Origin: Perognathus longimembris pacificus
Taxonomy: Eukaryota; Chordata; Mammalia; Rodentia; Heteromyidae
Assembly (NCBI RefSeq): GCF_023159225.1
Contig: NC_063168.1
Span: 60,987,398 to 61,051,397, forward strand
Direction: 5' to 3'
Length of the DNA: 64,000 nt
The position numbers and the translations under genes were made by a program. Shown here in pieces: positions 31,945-52,679 of the stretch. Numbering within the stretch: position 1 is the stretch's first letter; each line of letters begins with the position of its first letter. The notes below the pieces were generated by a model that had not been told where the DNA came from, did no database searches, and saw only the letters and a program-made list of their open reading frames with translations.

Positions 31945-32560
31945 TGTACTGAGGCCTGAGTGCTGTCCCTTAGCTTCTTTGCTCAAGGCTGGTGCCACTA
32001 AGCTACACTTCCACTTCCAGCTTTTTTCTTGCTAATTGAAGATAAGAAAGAATATCCTAGACTTTTCTGTCCTGCCTGGCTTTTGTCTTTATCCTCAAAT
32101 CTCAGCCTCTGGAATAGCTTAGATAAGCCTCTGGTGCTGTTTGTTTTTTTCCTTTCATACAAATAAATACTTGGAAGAGATTACTTCTGAAGATAAAATA
32201 ATAGGTGTGGAAAGCAGGATTGACAGGGAATCCAATCCCTAGACCTAAATTCTGATCTGGCCTCTGACAATAATTTGCTGTTTTAGGTTACTTGAACCAA
32301 CTAGGCCTCTGTGTGATTATCTGTAAAATGAAGGTGATTATCTGTAAAATGAAAGGGCACGGGGGGGGGGGGGGGGGGCTAGGAATGTGGCTTACTGAAG
32401 CCTTGGGTTCGATTCCTTAGTACCACATAAACAGAAAAGGCTGGAAGTGGCACTGTGGCTCAAGTGGTAGAGTGCTAGCCTTGAGCAAAAGAAGCTCAGG
32501 GACAGTGCCCAGGTCCTGAGTTCAAGCCCCAGAACTGGCAAGAAAAAAAAATAATAAAAT
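31945..32560. repeat. SINE pair around a G-run and 21-bp duplication
   Basis: A minus composite SINE (about 31945-32140), a 21-bp tandem duplication (32313-32354, unit starts GTGATTATCTG), a G18 run (32361-32378), then a plus type A SINE lacking part of its left half (about 32379-32560). Confidence 0.75.
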
Positions 32561-32929
32561 GAAGAAGCTGTAAGTCATCTCCTAAGATTTCTTTAAACAT
32601 TGAATAATATGATCCCATTCTTGTCTTTCTGTATACTCTAGTGTATTCTTGGAAGATGAGTACATTTTGTGTAGGTAGGAAAGCAACTTTCTAGTCTTCT
32701 CAGCTTCTTTCCAATTCCCTGCAGCTCACAGGTTGCCAAGAGTGACTTACACTGAAAGTTAATCCTTCTAAGAATGCTGTTGAATGTGAGCTCCCAGCTC
32801 CCTGTTCTGAAACTTCTAGGGCCGTGTTGGGAGCCATAGAGTGGTAGGGACATTTGGATCACTGCAATTGGTTCTGTGGAGCCCGAACAAATAGCTACCA
32901 GGTTTTTCTCCACCCCAATTGCTGATCTC

Positions 32930-33006
32930 TCCTCGCCCACTTAAAAGGCAGCCCCTCAGCTTCTGATCAGCTCGAGGCAGCTCTGCCCTTCAACAGGAAT
33001 TCCAGG
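32930..33006 (+). promoter_or_regulatory. possible alternative SLC5A6 promoter and first exon
   Basis: A TATA-like TTAAAAGGC at about 32941-32949 precedes a short C/T-rich stretch that ends in a good donor (AATTCCAG|GTAGGT near 33006). It lies about 0.7 kb before the coding exon. Human and rat SLC5A6 are reported to use more than one 5' promoter/exon, which makes this plausible but unproven. Confidence 0.3.
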
Positions 33007-33708
33007 TAGGTGCCTGCCCATAGCAGGATAGAACCTTTGTCTGCAGCTATTCCCCTTTCCACCGGTTCTGTGACTAGTTTGCGTCTTTCCAGTGAGGTCC
33101 TGGAATATTAACTTTGCTTCTGTCACATTTGAATCCTACCACTCTTGCCAGATCCACTATCAACCTTGATCTAGCAAACACAGGGACTGAGAGACAGGGT
33201 GACAAGTGCTTTGCTAGTGGTGTTGGGGAGAATGTTAAGGGGCACAGGGCAGGTGGCCTGCTGATGTCCACAATAGGGTTTGAGGCCACTCATTGGTGAC
33301 CGGAGCTGAGGTTAGAGGAAAACTGCTATCACGAGTCTCTCTTCCCTGCTGGGCTGTGGCGCCAGGCTGAGCTCTGCTGGCTCAACACATTGTAGTGACT
33401 GGGTCTGTGCCTGAAAATGGAGCAAAGTTGAGATATAGTTGATTTCTCTTAGACCAATCGGGTGGAGACCCAAGAATGTTCTTAGATTTTACAGCTCTGC
33501 ACATCCAAAGCTGTTGGCCAAGTTCTTTTCTCGTGGCTATCTCATTCTGCTTCTTCCCTTTCCTATGTTGCCTGCTAAATTCATCTCACAACTTTGAGGG
33601 CAGTCACCACCATACTGACTTGGCTGTGTGATGGGCCTGGTGCAACTGGGGCTTGTGGTTGGGCAGCCGTGAGGGGAGGGTACTTGACTACTTGGTAATT
33701 CCTTACAG

Positions 33709-41097
<7,389 letters not shown>

Positions 41098-42055
41098 CAG
41101 ACCCCGGACCCCACAGCCTCTGTTCATGCTGTCAGGCAGCAGCCGGAAGCCACCCTGTAGTGTGGGGAGGGTCAGGATGACCTAGCCCACACCAGAGGAC
41201 TTTGTTCCTAAAGCTTCTTGCCTGTCCTGGAACCTGTTGAATTTTGGGGGCAGGAGCATAGCACAGCGTTTTTCCTTGTCTTGACAGTCTTTGCTCTTTG
41301 GACCAGGATGATTGCAACCAGTAGGACGAGTTGGGTGCTAGTGGCTCATGCCTGTAATTCTTGCTACTCAGGCTCAGGTCCGGAGGATCATCTCAAAGCT
41401 ACCATGGGCAGAACAGTCCTTGATACTCCATTTCCAATTTACCAGCAAAAAGCCAGGCTGGAGGTGTGGCCTTAGAGTGCCAGCTTTGGCACTGACACAC
41501 ACACACACACACATACACACACACACACGGTTGTATCAAAAATGAGGGTAGAAATGAGCCACTGGGAAAAGGATAATGGGTTCTGTTAACATCGCCAGGG
41601 TCCTTTTTAGTGATTCGAAACATCACTTCCTGCCCTTAGGCCCAATTTGGTAAGATTGATCAACTCCATCATAGAGTTGAGGCTGCCTTGGCCAAATGCT
41701 TCTCTTGGCATCCTATCCCAGCACCAATTCTGTCTGCCAGAGTGGGCCCTGTGATTGTTTTCAGGTTGTCTATAACACTCAAGCCTCTCAGCACAGTCCA
41801 ATATGGTCATCTATGTGTAGAATAGGCAGGTGTTCTGTTGTCACAGACCCTACTCTTCACTGAAGTGCTCTGGTGCAGAAGACATGTGGCTCCAAGGAAT
41901 TGGTGCTGTTAGCAGGTCCTCTGGAGTGTGCTGTCCTCTCAGCTCCTCTGCCAGGCCACCGTGGTATCACCTGTAATCCATACTCCTATTTCTTTTTGGA
42001 GTTTATCCCTCAAACATCTTTGTTCCTAGGGAATAAAAATAGCTGTTAGACCAAG
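41098..42055 (+). other. SLC5A6: SLC5A6 probable 3' UTR
   Basis: From the stop codon to the first well-placed AATAAA (42032-42037). It contains a B1/tRNA composite SINE (about 41331-41490) and a (CA)n tract (about 41491-41528), both probably transcribed. The end point is inferred from the signal alone. Confidence 0.5.
42032..42037 (+). terminator. SLC5A6: candidate SLC5A6 polyadenylation signal AATAAA
   Basis: AATAAAAATAG, 935 bases after the stop. No clear AATAAA occurs earlier in the 3' flank. The placement is plausible but not tested. Confidence 0.5.
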
Positions 42056-42299
42056 AGTCTGGCCTCCTATTCTGTCTCCAACTGTCCATCCAGATCCAGT
42101 CCCTCCTAATGGAAGACGGACCCCCTCCTGTACAGAGGTACCTGCCAAGGAAGAGGCAGACTTAGGGTGCCATGTATGTAGGGTTCACATGGAAGATGTC
42201 TTCCCATGGAGGTTACTTGTCCTTCACCAAAGCAACGTCTCAGGTTTTGTCATTTGCTAGAGGAAGAATGCTGCTTGACTTCACAAACAACATTCTGCC

Positions 42300-45200
42300 T
42301 AGACTTTTGATGTTTTCTTTTTAATTTTTTGGTGCTGGTCCCGGGGCTTGAATTCAGGGCCTGGGCACTCCCTGAGCTTTTTTTTTTTTCTTAAGGCTAG
42401 TGTGCTAACACTTGAGCCACAACTCCACTTTTGTCTTTTTGGTGCTTAAATGGAGATAGTCTCAAGGACTTTCTGGCCGGGGCTGGCTTTGGAACTGTGA
42501 TCCATAGAGCTCAGCCTCTAGAGTAGCTAGGATTATAGGTGTGAGTTACTGATTCATTTTATTAGCAGTACAGGGGTTTGAACTTGCCTCAAGATTGCTA
42601 AGCAGACACATCACTTAACCCTCCCCCCCCCGCCTTGACTTAAAAACATAGTCAAGGACTGAGAGTGTGGCTTAGTGATAGAGTGCTTGCCTTGCATACA
42701 CGAAGCCCTGGGTTCGATTCCTCAGCACCACATAAACAGAAAAAGCCGAAGTGGCACTGTGGCTCGAGTGGCAGTGTTATCCCTGAGTAAAAAGTCAGGG
42801 ACAGTGCTCGGGCCCTGAGTTCAAATTAGGTTAGGTCTGGCAAAAAACAAAACAGCCAAGTTGGAGGTGGGGGTGTTAAGTGGCTCACTCCTGTAATCCT
42901 AACTCTGCAGGAGGCTGAGATCTGAGGATCACAGTTCAAAGCCAGGACAGGCAGAAAAGTTCCCCTGAGACTCCAAATAAGCCCTCAAAATCTGGAAGTA
43001 ATATGGCTCAAGTGGTAGAGCCCTATCCTTAAGGCTCAGGCTGGTGCCCAGTCCCTTAGTTCAAGCCTTACAACCAACCCCTTGTAATCCTAGCTACTCA
43101 GGAAGCTGAGACCTGAGGATGTTGGTTCCAAGCCAGCCAAGGCAGAAAAGTCCATGAGACTTTTATCTCTAATCAGAAAAGGGCAGAAGTGGTGCTGTAC
43201 TTCAATTAGTAACTAGCCTTGAGCAGGAGGAGTTCAGAGACAGCTCCCAGGCCCAGAGTTCAAGGCCTACGCCTGACCAAAAAGAAGGTCTGACTTGTGT
43301 GTTCCCACACCTGGTGTCTGTCCCCATCTGGGCCTGTGGGACTGCCCAGTGCAGTTCTTCACAAGCTCTCTAGGGGCCTCAGCTGCAGTCTGGTGGGACC
43401 ACACCTAGTGTCCTCCCATGCTCCCCAGTCACTGTCCCCCACAGCGTGTACACTCCAGCTGAATGTTCAGTATGTCCTTGTCTACTTCTATCCTGCTTCA
43501 TTTTTTAAGAGTCAGGGCCTCTGTACTGCCAAGGCAAATCCTGAATTTCTGGGCTCAAGGATTCACCTCAGCATGCCAAGTCCCTGTGACTGCAGTATAT
43601 ACCATTACACCTTACTGCACCCCAGCTTTCTGAGTTACCTCTCCATCTTACTCTTGGGCTAGTTCTGTGGAGGAACAAAACTTCTGCCTAACCCCAGAGA
43701 CCTCCTGACCTCTTTCCCAGCCTACCCACACCCAATGAGGGCTTTCAGAGGGCCTTAAGTCTGCTGTACCCTTTTTCCCCCCTCCACAGTTCACAAAGCT
43801 TTTAAATTCAAGGGCGTGGGAATGTGGCTCAATGTGGTAGAGTAGTAGCCTTGAGGACCGAGAGGCTCAAGGACACAGCCTAGGCCCTGAGTTCAAGCCT
43901 CAGGACTGGCAAAAAAGTGTGCGCACACCTGTGCACACACCCATTCTGGGGCTTGAACCCAGCTTGGATGCTGTCACATAGCTTTTTCACTCAGAGCTGG
44001 TGCTCTACCATATGAATCATAGGTTTTTGCTGGTTAATTGGATTTTCTTGTCCCTTCTGCCCCTGATCTGTGATCCTCAGATCTCAGCTTCCTGAGTAGC
44101 TGGGATTACAGGTGTGAGCCACTGGTGCCCAGTTTACCAGGTTTTTTGTTTTGTTTTGTTTTTTAATAATTATTGTCAAGGTGATGTACAGAGGGTTTTT
44201 GTTTTTTTTTACTCAGACTGTTTTCTGGTCCCAGTGCTTGCGTGGAACTGCCTCAGGGGCAAGGCCTTCTCACCCTAGGCAACATTCAGGGTGATTGCCA
44301 ACCTGAAGTGGGAGACACAAAAGTTCAAGCCAAAGGACATCATCTGAATTATTTGGGTCCAACCTATCCTCATTTCTTGGTCAACCCAGGAGCTTGGGGA
44401 AAGTCATGAACAGAGCACATATGCCCAAGCCCAGGACTTGGGCATAGAGAACAGGTCAGCTTGGCAAAGATGTTCCTTCCCTTAGCAAGTGAAACTACAC
44501 AGAATTTTTAAAATGCCATTTAGGGGCTGAGAATGTGGCCTAGTGGTAGAGTGCTTGCCTAGCATACATGAAGCCCTGGGTTCAATTCCTCAATACCAGA
44601 TATATAGGAAACGGCCAGAAGTGACTCAAGTAGTAGAATGTTAGCCTTGAGCAAAAAGAAGCCAGGGATGGGGCTGGGAATATGGCTTAGTGGTAGAGTG
44701 CTTGACTAGCATGCATGAAGCCCTGGGTTTGATTCCTCAGCACTACATAAACAGAAAAAGCTGGAAGTTAGTGCTGTGGCTCAAGAGGTAGAGGTTTAGC
44801 CTTGAGCAAAAAGAAGCCAGGGACAGTGCTCAGGCCCTGAGTTCAAGCCCCAAGACAGGCAAAAAAACAAACTTCTTTAAGCTCAAGGCTAGCACTCTTC
44901 CACTGAGCCACAGCACCACTTACAGCTTTTTCTGTTTATGTGGCACTAAGGAATCGAACCCAGGGCTTCATGCATGCTAGGCAAGCACTCTACCTCTAAG
45001 CCACATTCCCAGCCCTGATTTCAAGTTTTTATTGTTCTGTTTTCTTTTTTTGTGGGCATTTGGGCATTTTCTGTCATTTATTAGTTTTCTATCAGGTAAT
45101 TCTGTAGCTTCAAGATCTTCCCGTCGGGCTGGGAATATGACCTAGTGGCAAAAGTGCTTGCCTCGTATACATGAAGCCCTGGGTTCAATTCCCCAGCACC

Positions 45201-45316
45201 ACATATATAGAAAATGGCCAGAAGTGGCAGAGTGCTAGCCTTGAGCAAAAAAGAAGCCAGGGACAGTGCTCAGGCCCTGAGTCTAAGGCCCAGGACTGGC
45301 AAAAAAAAAAAAAGGA
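42300..45316. repeat. intergenic SINE cluster downstream of SLC5A6
   Basis: Composite SINEs at about 42327-42557 (minus), 42866-43075 (plus), 43080-43282 (plus) and 43945-44135 (minus). Type A SINEs or pieces at about 42656-42856 (plus), 43812-43918 (plus, right half), 44523-44668 (plus), 44669-44868 (plus), 44878-45016 (minus) and 45127-45313 (plus). The last is flanked by GATCTTCCC repeats. A retroelement-tail scrap lies at about 44160-44205. Positions 43290-43800 and 44210-44520 look unique. Confidence 0.7.
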
Positions 45317-45356
45317 TCTTCCCCTCAAAATTAATACCACCCCCCTCCCCCAAAGT

Positions 45357-45676
<320 letters not shown>

Positions 45677-45849
45677 CTTTGCAGTAGCACTGTTAGAACT
45701 ATGAAGGCAGGCAGGCGTGGCAGTGCACTCGAGAGACAGGCCCGGCCTCCAGAGAAGCCACAACGCTGAGGGCGGCAGTACTCCACTCTGTTTAATGCCT
45801 AGCTTCAGGGCGGGGAGCCGAGACCATGACATGCTCCTCCCACCGCTCT

Positions 45850-48540
45850 GAGGAAAAGCTATTGTTTTGTTTTTAAACATGCATATAGAGCACTTTGACC
45901 ATATTCACCCTCTCCACCCGCCCTCCTCACTCCCTTTGGTACTTTCTCCCACAACAGAGCCTTTGGTTTATGGAGCTTGAGCTCAGGGCCTGGACTCTTG
46001 TCCCTGAGTATTTTTTGCTCAAGGCTAGTGCTCTACCACTTTGAACCACAGTTCCACTTCTGGTTTTCTGGTTGTTAATTGGAGATAAGAGTCTCATGGA
46101 TTTTCCTGTCCCTGCTGGCTTTGAACCTTGAACCTCAGATCTCAGCCTCCTAAGTAGCTAGGATTACAGTTTGTGAGCCACTGGCACTGGTAGCACCCTG
46201 TGTTTTGATTTTCTTTGTTCTCTGTCATTGCCTTTCTAGCTCTCCCCTTCCCTTTGAGGAGGTAGAAACTTAAGACATTGTGGGGCGGATAGCCGTGCAC
46301 GGAAGTCACAGCCTGAGCAGGGAGAAGGGTGGCCCCTTGGCGGACAGCCTGCCCTGAGTGCCTATGTGGATTGGGGCCTGGAGTGAGTGGAGGGCATCTC
46401 CATAGGAAGAGTCGGCATAGGAGCGCCAGCTGGGGCGGAGCGAGGAGGGGCACACGCACAGGGTGTGAGAGCCTGTGTCTTTGGCATCTCTGTTCTACAT
46501 GGAGAATGAAAAGGGCCCCTACATGTGCGAGCAGCCCGCCCTGGCTGCTGGAGCCTGAATGCAGGAAGGACAAGCTTTGGCCAGTGGAAGCCTTCGAGGG
46601 AGGCTGCACGGGTGCAGGCTGAAGCACGTGTCCCAGGCTAAGGTGGGTGAGGGGGATCCCCACCACACTGGCCGGCCCAGGGCACTCTGACAGAGCTCAA
46701 GTAGGGTGTCTGTACAAGACAACGTAATGGGGACTTGGCTACAGTCGGGTGAGTCTATTAAGGATAACACAGCTAGGTTTTTGTTTTTTTTTTTTTTACA
46801 CTTGGAGAAGAGTTAATGTTAGTGTTAAGAGAAAGGAAGAGAACAAGAATGAATCTTGGTGGTGGTGAATTGGAACAGAAGGCGGTAACAGGTATGCATG
46901 GTTTTCACTGTCCCCACACAGATATGGATATAAATAAGGATGGCTGTAGTTCTGTCCAGATGGCCTGAGAGCAGTAGTACCCCAACAACAAATACTTTAT
47001 GCCACGATCTTGGCTTATGAATATCATTGTTCACTAAAGAAGCAGAGGGCTACTTGACAAAGTAGATTTCTGCACAGCTGAAGCTAAAGTACAAGATGTG
47101 CCTAGAACATCTTGTTCAAGAAAGTGAAATACTTCTCAAGGATTGATATGATCATGTCAAAGGACAGAGAAGCCAATTGGCCAAATCCGGGGCATGAGCT
47201 ACTGGTGCCCAGCTCCTCCTTCCTTATTCTTCTTTTTTTTTTTTTTTTGCCAGTCCTGGGGCTTTGGACTCAGGCCTGAGCACTGTCCCTGGCTTCTTTT
47301 TGCTCAAGGCTAGCACTTTGCCACTTGAGCCATAGCACTACTTCCAACTTTCTCTTTGTATGTGGTGCTGAGGAATCGAACCCAGGGCTTCATGTATACG
47401 AGACGAGCACTTTACCACTAGGCTATCTTCCCAGCCCCTCTCCATGGGTTTTCTATTCTCCTAAAGTGGTCACACCTCCTGAGAAGCCACTCTGTTGACC
47501 TTCCTCTGGGAAGCAGTCCCCATGTAGTAAGTATGAAACAGCTGATGCATGCCAGGGAGGTAAAGTGAAGGTCTGCAGTCCATCTGACCATTTTTGCTCT
47601 TTAGAGAGAAATCCTTCCTACTATTTCAGTGTGCCACTAAGCCATTGGCAGAAGCTCTTGCCCCCAAGTTGTTGCAACCTGCCGCTGCTTGCCTCTCAAC
47701 CTGCTGTGCGGGGAGCAAGGGTTCGGGGTACCAGAGGACCTATAGCCTTCTGCCAGCTTCAGATTCCAAGGTTCCATTCACCAAGGTTTTTTATTGGCTC
47801 CATATAGGAAAGTATGTGCAGAAAGTAAGGTATAGACATCAACATGTGACAATTTGTTTTTGGTCAGTCGTGGGGCTTGAACTCTGGGCTTGGACTCTGG
47901 CCTCAGTCCCTGAGCTCTTCAGCTCAAGGCTAGCGCTCTAGTGCTTGAGCCACTGCATCACTTCCAGTTTTCTGGTGGTTAATTGAAGATAAGAGTCTCT
48001 CAGACTTTCCTGCCTGGGCTGGCTTGGAAATGGGATCCTCAGATCTCAGCCTCCAAAGTAGCTAAGATTACAGAGAGCCACCAACGCCCGCTGGTAAACC
48101 AGTAGTAGACTTTTCCCTTATCTTGAGAATGAGAGCTAAACAGTAAACAGCTTGCAATTCACATAAACCTTAGTCTACTCCCTGGATCCCACAAAGTTTG
48201 CTGTAGAATTAGCCCACATCCTGGATAGAAATCGGAATTCCCATTAAGCCAGGACTGACTGACCTTTCCAGGAAACTCAGTGTCCTGAGCATATGTAGGG
48301 AGAAGGCATTCCAAACTCCCAATCCTGACAGGTCTTGCAGCTCAGATTTTCGGGCTCTCACACCAAGCAGTTACCTTTCTGGATTCATTTCCTGAGGGAA
48401 AATTATCAACCTAGAAATGTATACTTAATCAAAATATTCAAATGTAAGCAGAAAAAAAAAACATTTTCAGATAGGCAAGGAGTCCAAGTTCTTCAATTTC
48501 AGATGTCCTCTGAGAGGAGACGCCTCTGAGAAAGAAACCA
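45850..48540. repeat. intergenic: composite and type A SINEs with unique blocks
   Basis: Minus composite SINEs at about 45975-46192 and 47856-48090; a minus type A SINE at about 47229-47438. The block 46200-46780 is GC-rich, unique and unexplained (see findings). Positions 46800-47200 and 48100-48540 show nothing I recognise. Confidence 0.65.
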
Positions 48541-48859
48541 GACGTGAACTGTGGGAGCCGGGTGTGGCGTGGCTCACCCCAGAGGCTGAGGCCGGACCCG
48601 GAATTCATGGCCAAGAGGGCCTACACTAGCAGACTTTATCTTGGAAGTATAGAAATAGGAACGAGAGGAACTGATGAACAATTTAACTAAAACCACTTAA
48701 ATCAATACAATCTGTAACTAAAACCCAAGATAATATTAACATTAGAGGGTTCTGGGAGAGCAGAGGCCAGGGAAGTAAGTTGAGGTAAGATCCTCTTTGC
48801 TCCTTTGTTGGAGAACAGGATGTCCACCACATCACCACAGTAACTGAAAAAGTAGGCTG

Positions 48860-49750
48860 TAAATTAGATAGTTAACGATTTCTAATAAAATAATGGAAAG
48901 ATAAGGGAGAATGACTGAAGACGTGACATTAAGATGCATTGTACTCATAATCTGACTCATGGGATTAAAACCCCTATGTACAACTACTCAAAATAAAAAT
49001 TTTAAAATTGAAATACAACGCATCCGTTTCACATTATTAGAGGGAAAAAAAGAAAAAGAACCCTACCTAGAACAAGAAAACCTTAGCGGGCTGGGGATAT
49101 GGCCTAGTGGCAAGAGTGCTTGCCTCATATACATGAGGCCCTGGGTTCAATTCCCCAGCACCACATGTACAGAAAACGGCCAGAAGTGGCGCTGTGGCTC
49201 AAGTGGCAGAGTGCTAGCCTTGAGCAAAAAGGAAGCCAGGGACAGTGCTCAGGCCCTGAGTCCAAGGTCCAGGACTGGCCAAAAAAATAAAGAAAGAAAG
49301 AAAAACCTTAGTTAATTTGATGAATTGAGGAAAATTATGCTAAATAAAAATAATGATATGGTAAAAATAAATCCAGGCCTAGCTCTAACCCTTATGAATA
49401 TATTAATAATTAAACCATGAGAGTCGTAACTGGTTAAAGATATATTTCTTTTTTAATTTTTTTATTGCTATAACAGTGATGTACAGAGGGGTTACAGTTA
49501 TGTAAGTCAGGTAAGGAGTACATTTCTGTTTGGGCGATGTCACCCCTTCCCTCGTTCTCTCTCAGTTTTTTCCTCACATCCCCACCCACAAGTTGTACAG
49601 TTCATTTCCGGTGTAATGTTTCCTGAGTACCACTGCTGCATTTGTTTACCCTTTGTCCCTCCATTTGTGCCTTCCTTTGCCCTCCCAAAGACAGATAAAT
49701 GAACAAACAAGACAAAGAAAAGAAAAGAATTCCTTTGAAAATATATTTCT
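48860..49750. repeat. retroelement 3' tails flanking a young type A SINE
   Basis: A plus-strand retroelement tail (about 48860-49010, ending in A-rich DNA), a plus type A SINE (about 49087-49290) between AAAACCTTAG direct repeats, and a longer minus-strand copy of the tail (about 49440-49690). Confidence 0.6.
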
Positions 49751-49754
49751 TTTA

Positions 49755-52560
49755 TCCTATCTACTCAGGAGTCTAAGATCTCAATTTCAAAGCCAGATCG
49801 GCTGGGAAAGTGTGTGGGATACTATCTTCAATTAACTAGAAAAATCTGGAAATAAAGATATGGCTCAAGCGGTAGAGTGAAAAGGCCAAATGAAAGTATG
49901 AGGCCCTGAGTTCAAGACAGGATACACGTGTGTGCACCTACACACACATACACATGTGTGGAGCGGACACACTTACACAAAGATACTTTAAAAAAAAAAA
50001 AGAAAACAGCATAGAATTGAAAAGTGAACCACAAAAACAGGAATAAACTTAAAAATCAGAAGGAAGAAGAAGAGGAGGAAGAGGAGGTGGAGGAGGAGGA
50101 GGGAGAAAAGTTGTTATCAACATATATAACAGGTAAATAACATATGAAGTCAAGAACTAACAATCAAGTCAGATGTAGTGGTGCGTGCCTGTATTTCCAA
50201 CACTTGGGAGGCTGAGGCTTTGGTCAGTTGTGGGGCTTGAACTCTGGGCCAGGGCGCTGTCCCTGAGCTCTTCAGCTCAAGGCTAGTGCTCTACCACTTG
50301 AGCCATAGCACCACTTCTGGTTTTCTGGTGGTTAATTGGAGAAAAGAGTCTCATGAATTTTTTTACCCAGCTGACTTTGAACCATGATCCTCAGATCTCA
50401 GCCTCCTAAGTGGCTAGGATTACAGGTGTGAGCCAGTGGCACAGGCTTCAGGAAGATCTTGAGTTTGAGGCCAGCCTTGCTTCAAACATATATGATGAGA
50501 CCATGTTTCAACAAAACAAAAACCAAACAAACAAAAAGGAGAATAAAGCAAAGAGAAAATTTTAACTTTATTAACTTCCTTGTAAGGATTCTGGGATCCC
50601 TTACATAGCTCATGGACTACTACATTTTGAGAACTGCCTCTTAAACCAGGAAGGGTGCAAAAATGTCCATAGTGATGTAATAATCTCAGACTAGAGGTAA
50701 TCTAAAATTCCATAAAAATGAGTGCTTTGTCTTTATAGTTCTGTGCAGTCACAATAAAACATGAACTACAACTCTACATAGCAACAAGACCAAGTGTTAA
50801 GAGAAAGCAAGTCACAGAAGAAAACTTGGGTCCCACTGTTTGAAGTTGTATAGAGAAAAAAATAAATCAACTCTCTTGTCCATGACCTCACACAAAAAAT
50901 GGCAACAGCATAAAGAATAGCCAGGGAATCCTTAACCTCAAAGTCGGGACATCAGACTGTTCACAGAGGAGGGAGACTGAGGTGGTCACGGAGGGGTTGG
51001 GAAGGCACCAGCCGGTTCTTGTTCTTATCAGACTAGCAAGTGCCTAGAGGTGAATTTGCAACATTACGACTATTTTTATATGCCCTATACACATTTGTTA
51101 ACCTTCTAAATATACTGGTTATTGAAGGCTTTCATTTTCAATATAGGAAGATAAAGCAAGAGGCTGGAGGTGCGGCTCAAATAGTAGAGTCTCTCTAGCA
51201 AGCTCAAGGCTCTGAGTTCAAACTTCAGCAATGCAAGAAAAAAAAAAGATAAAGCAAGAGCTGAACACAATGGCACCTGCCTGAAATCCTAGCACTCATG
51301 AGGTGGAGGAAAATGTTGTATTAGCTTGAGGTTAGCCTGGGCTACATAGGGAGACTTTGTTGGAGAAAAAAGAAGAGAAGGAAAAGGAAGAGGAAGAACA
51401 AAGGGGGAGGAGGAGAAGAAGAAGGAAGAGGAAGGAGGAGGAAGAGGCTTATTAAAACCACTGTGCAAAGACAGGAGAATGGCAAGGTCAAAGCAAGCCT
51501 GGGCTAGCTAGTGCACTTTGTCTTAAGAAATCAAGGACAAGGAATCTAGGAGTGTAACTCAGTGGTAGAACACTCCCTTAGCATGTACAATGCCTTGGAT
51601 TGAGTTCCTAGCACTACAAACACTAACTAGATAAATCCCTACACCATGTTTTCAAATATCCCTGAATATAATCTGCATTAGAGAAAAACCATACTAGAAA
51701 ATACAAGCTTCTTAGAAATAAACTGTAATTACAGTATTAGATAGGATCTTGCTGTGTAGCCTATGCTAGTTATGAATTTGAGATCTTCTTGCCTCGGCCT
51801 AAATGCTGGGATTAGAAATGTGAGTGCCACCAAGACAGACAGGTAATCTTTTTCCTTCCTTCCTTCCTTTTTTGTTGGTGTGGGGCTTGAACTCTGGACC
51901 TGAGTGCTGTCCCTGAACTTTTCAGCTCCAGGCTAGCACTCTACCACTTGAGCCACAGAGCCACTTCCTGTTTTCTGATGATTAATTGGAGATAAGAGTC
52001 TCACAGACTTTCCTACCCAGGCTGGCTTTGAACCAAGATCCTCATATTTCAGCCTCCTAAGTAGCTAGGATGACAGGTGTGAGCCACTAGCACTCGGCCT
52101 TTCTTCCTTCCTTCCTTTTTGTGCTGGTCCTAGGGCTTGAACACAGGGCCTGGGCACTGTCCTTGAGGTTTTTTGCTCAAGGCTAGTGGTTTAACACTTG
52201 GGCCACAGCTCTACTTCCAGCAATTTGGTGGTTGCATTGAAGGTAAGACTCTCATGGACTTCCTTGGCCAGGCTGGCTTTGAACCTTGATCATCAGATCT
52301 CAGCCTTCTAAGTAGCTACAATTACAGTCAGGAGCCACCAATGCGAAGCCAACTTTTTTTCTTTTTTCTTTTCCATCCTGGGGATTGAACTCAGGGCCTG
52401 GGCTCTGTCCCTGAGCTTCTTTTTGCTCAAGGCTAGCACTCTACCACTTGAGCCACAGCACCACTTCTGCCTTTTTCTGTTTATGTGGTGCTGAGGAATC
52501 TAACCCAAGGCTTCATGCATGCTAGGCAAGAACTCTACCACTCTACCAGCCCCTCATTGT
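49755..52560. repeat. intergenic: composite SINEs and purine-rich tracts
   Basis: Composite SINEs at about 49755-49920 (plus, diverged), 50218-50450 (minus), 51875-52102 (minus) and 52117-52350 (minus). Type A at about 52376-52555 (minus). GGA/GAA-rich tracts at about 50064-50106 and 51370-51448. Positions 50560-51120 look unique. Confidence 0.65.
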
Positions 52561-52679
52561 GATATTTTTATACATAGATTCAATGGCCCCCATCAACTTC
52601 ACCCTCTCTATCACTGTCCCTTGGTTCCCTCTTCTTAAAACAATTTCAGCAAGTTTTCTCATTTTATTTTTATACATAC

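Noticed and set aside
46142..46666. 174-codon minus-strand frame
   Set aside because: It begins in a SINE and shows no family signature, and an open plus-strand frame overlaps it. It is kept only as an unexplained unique block.
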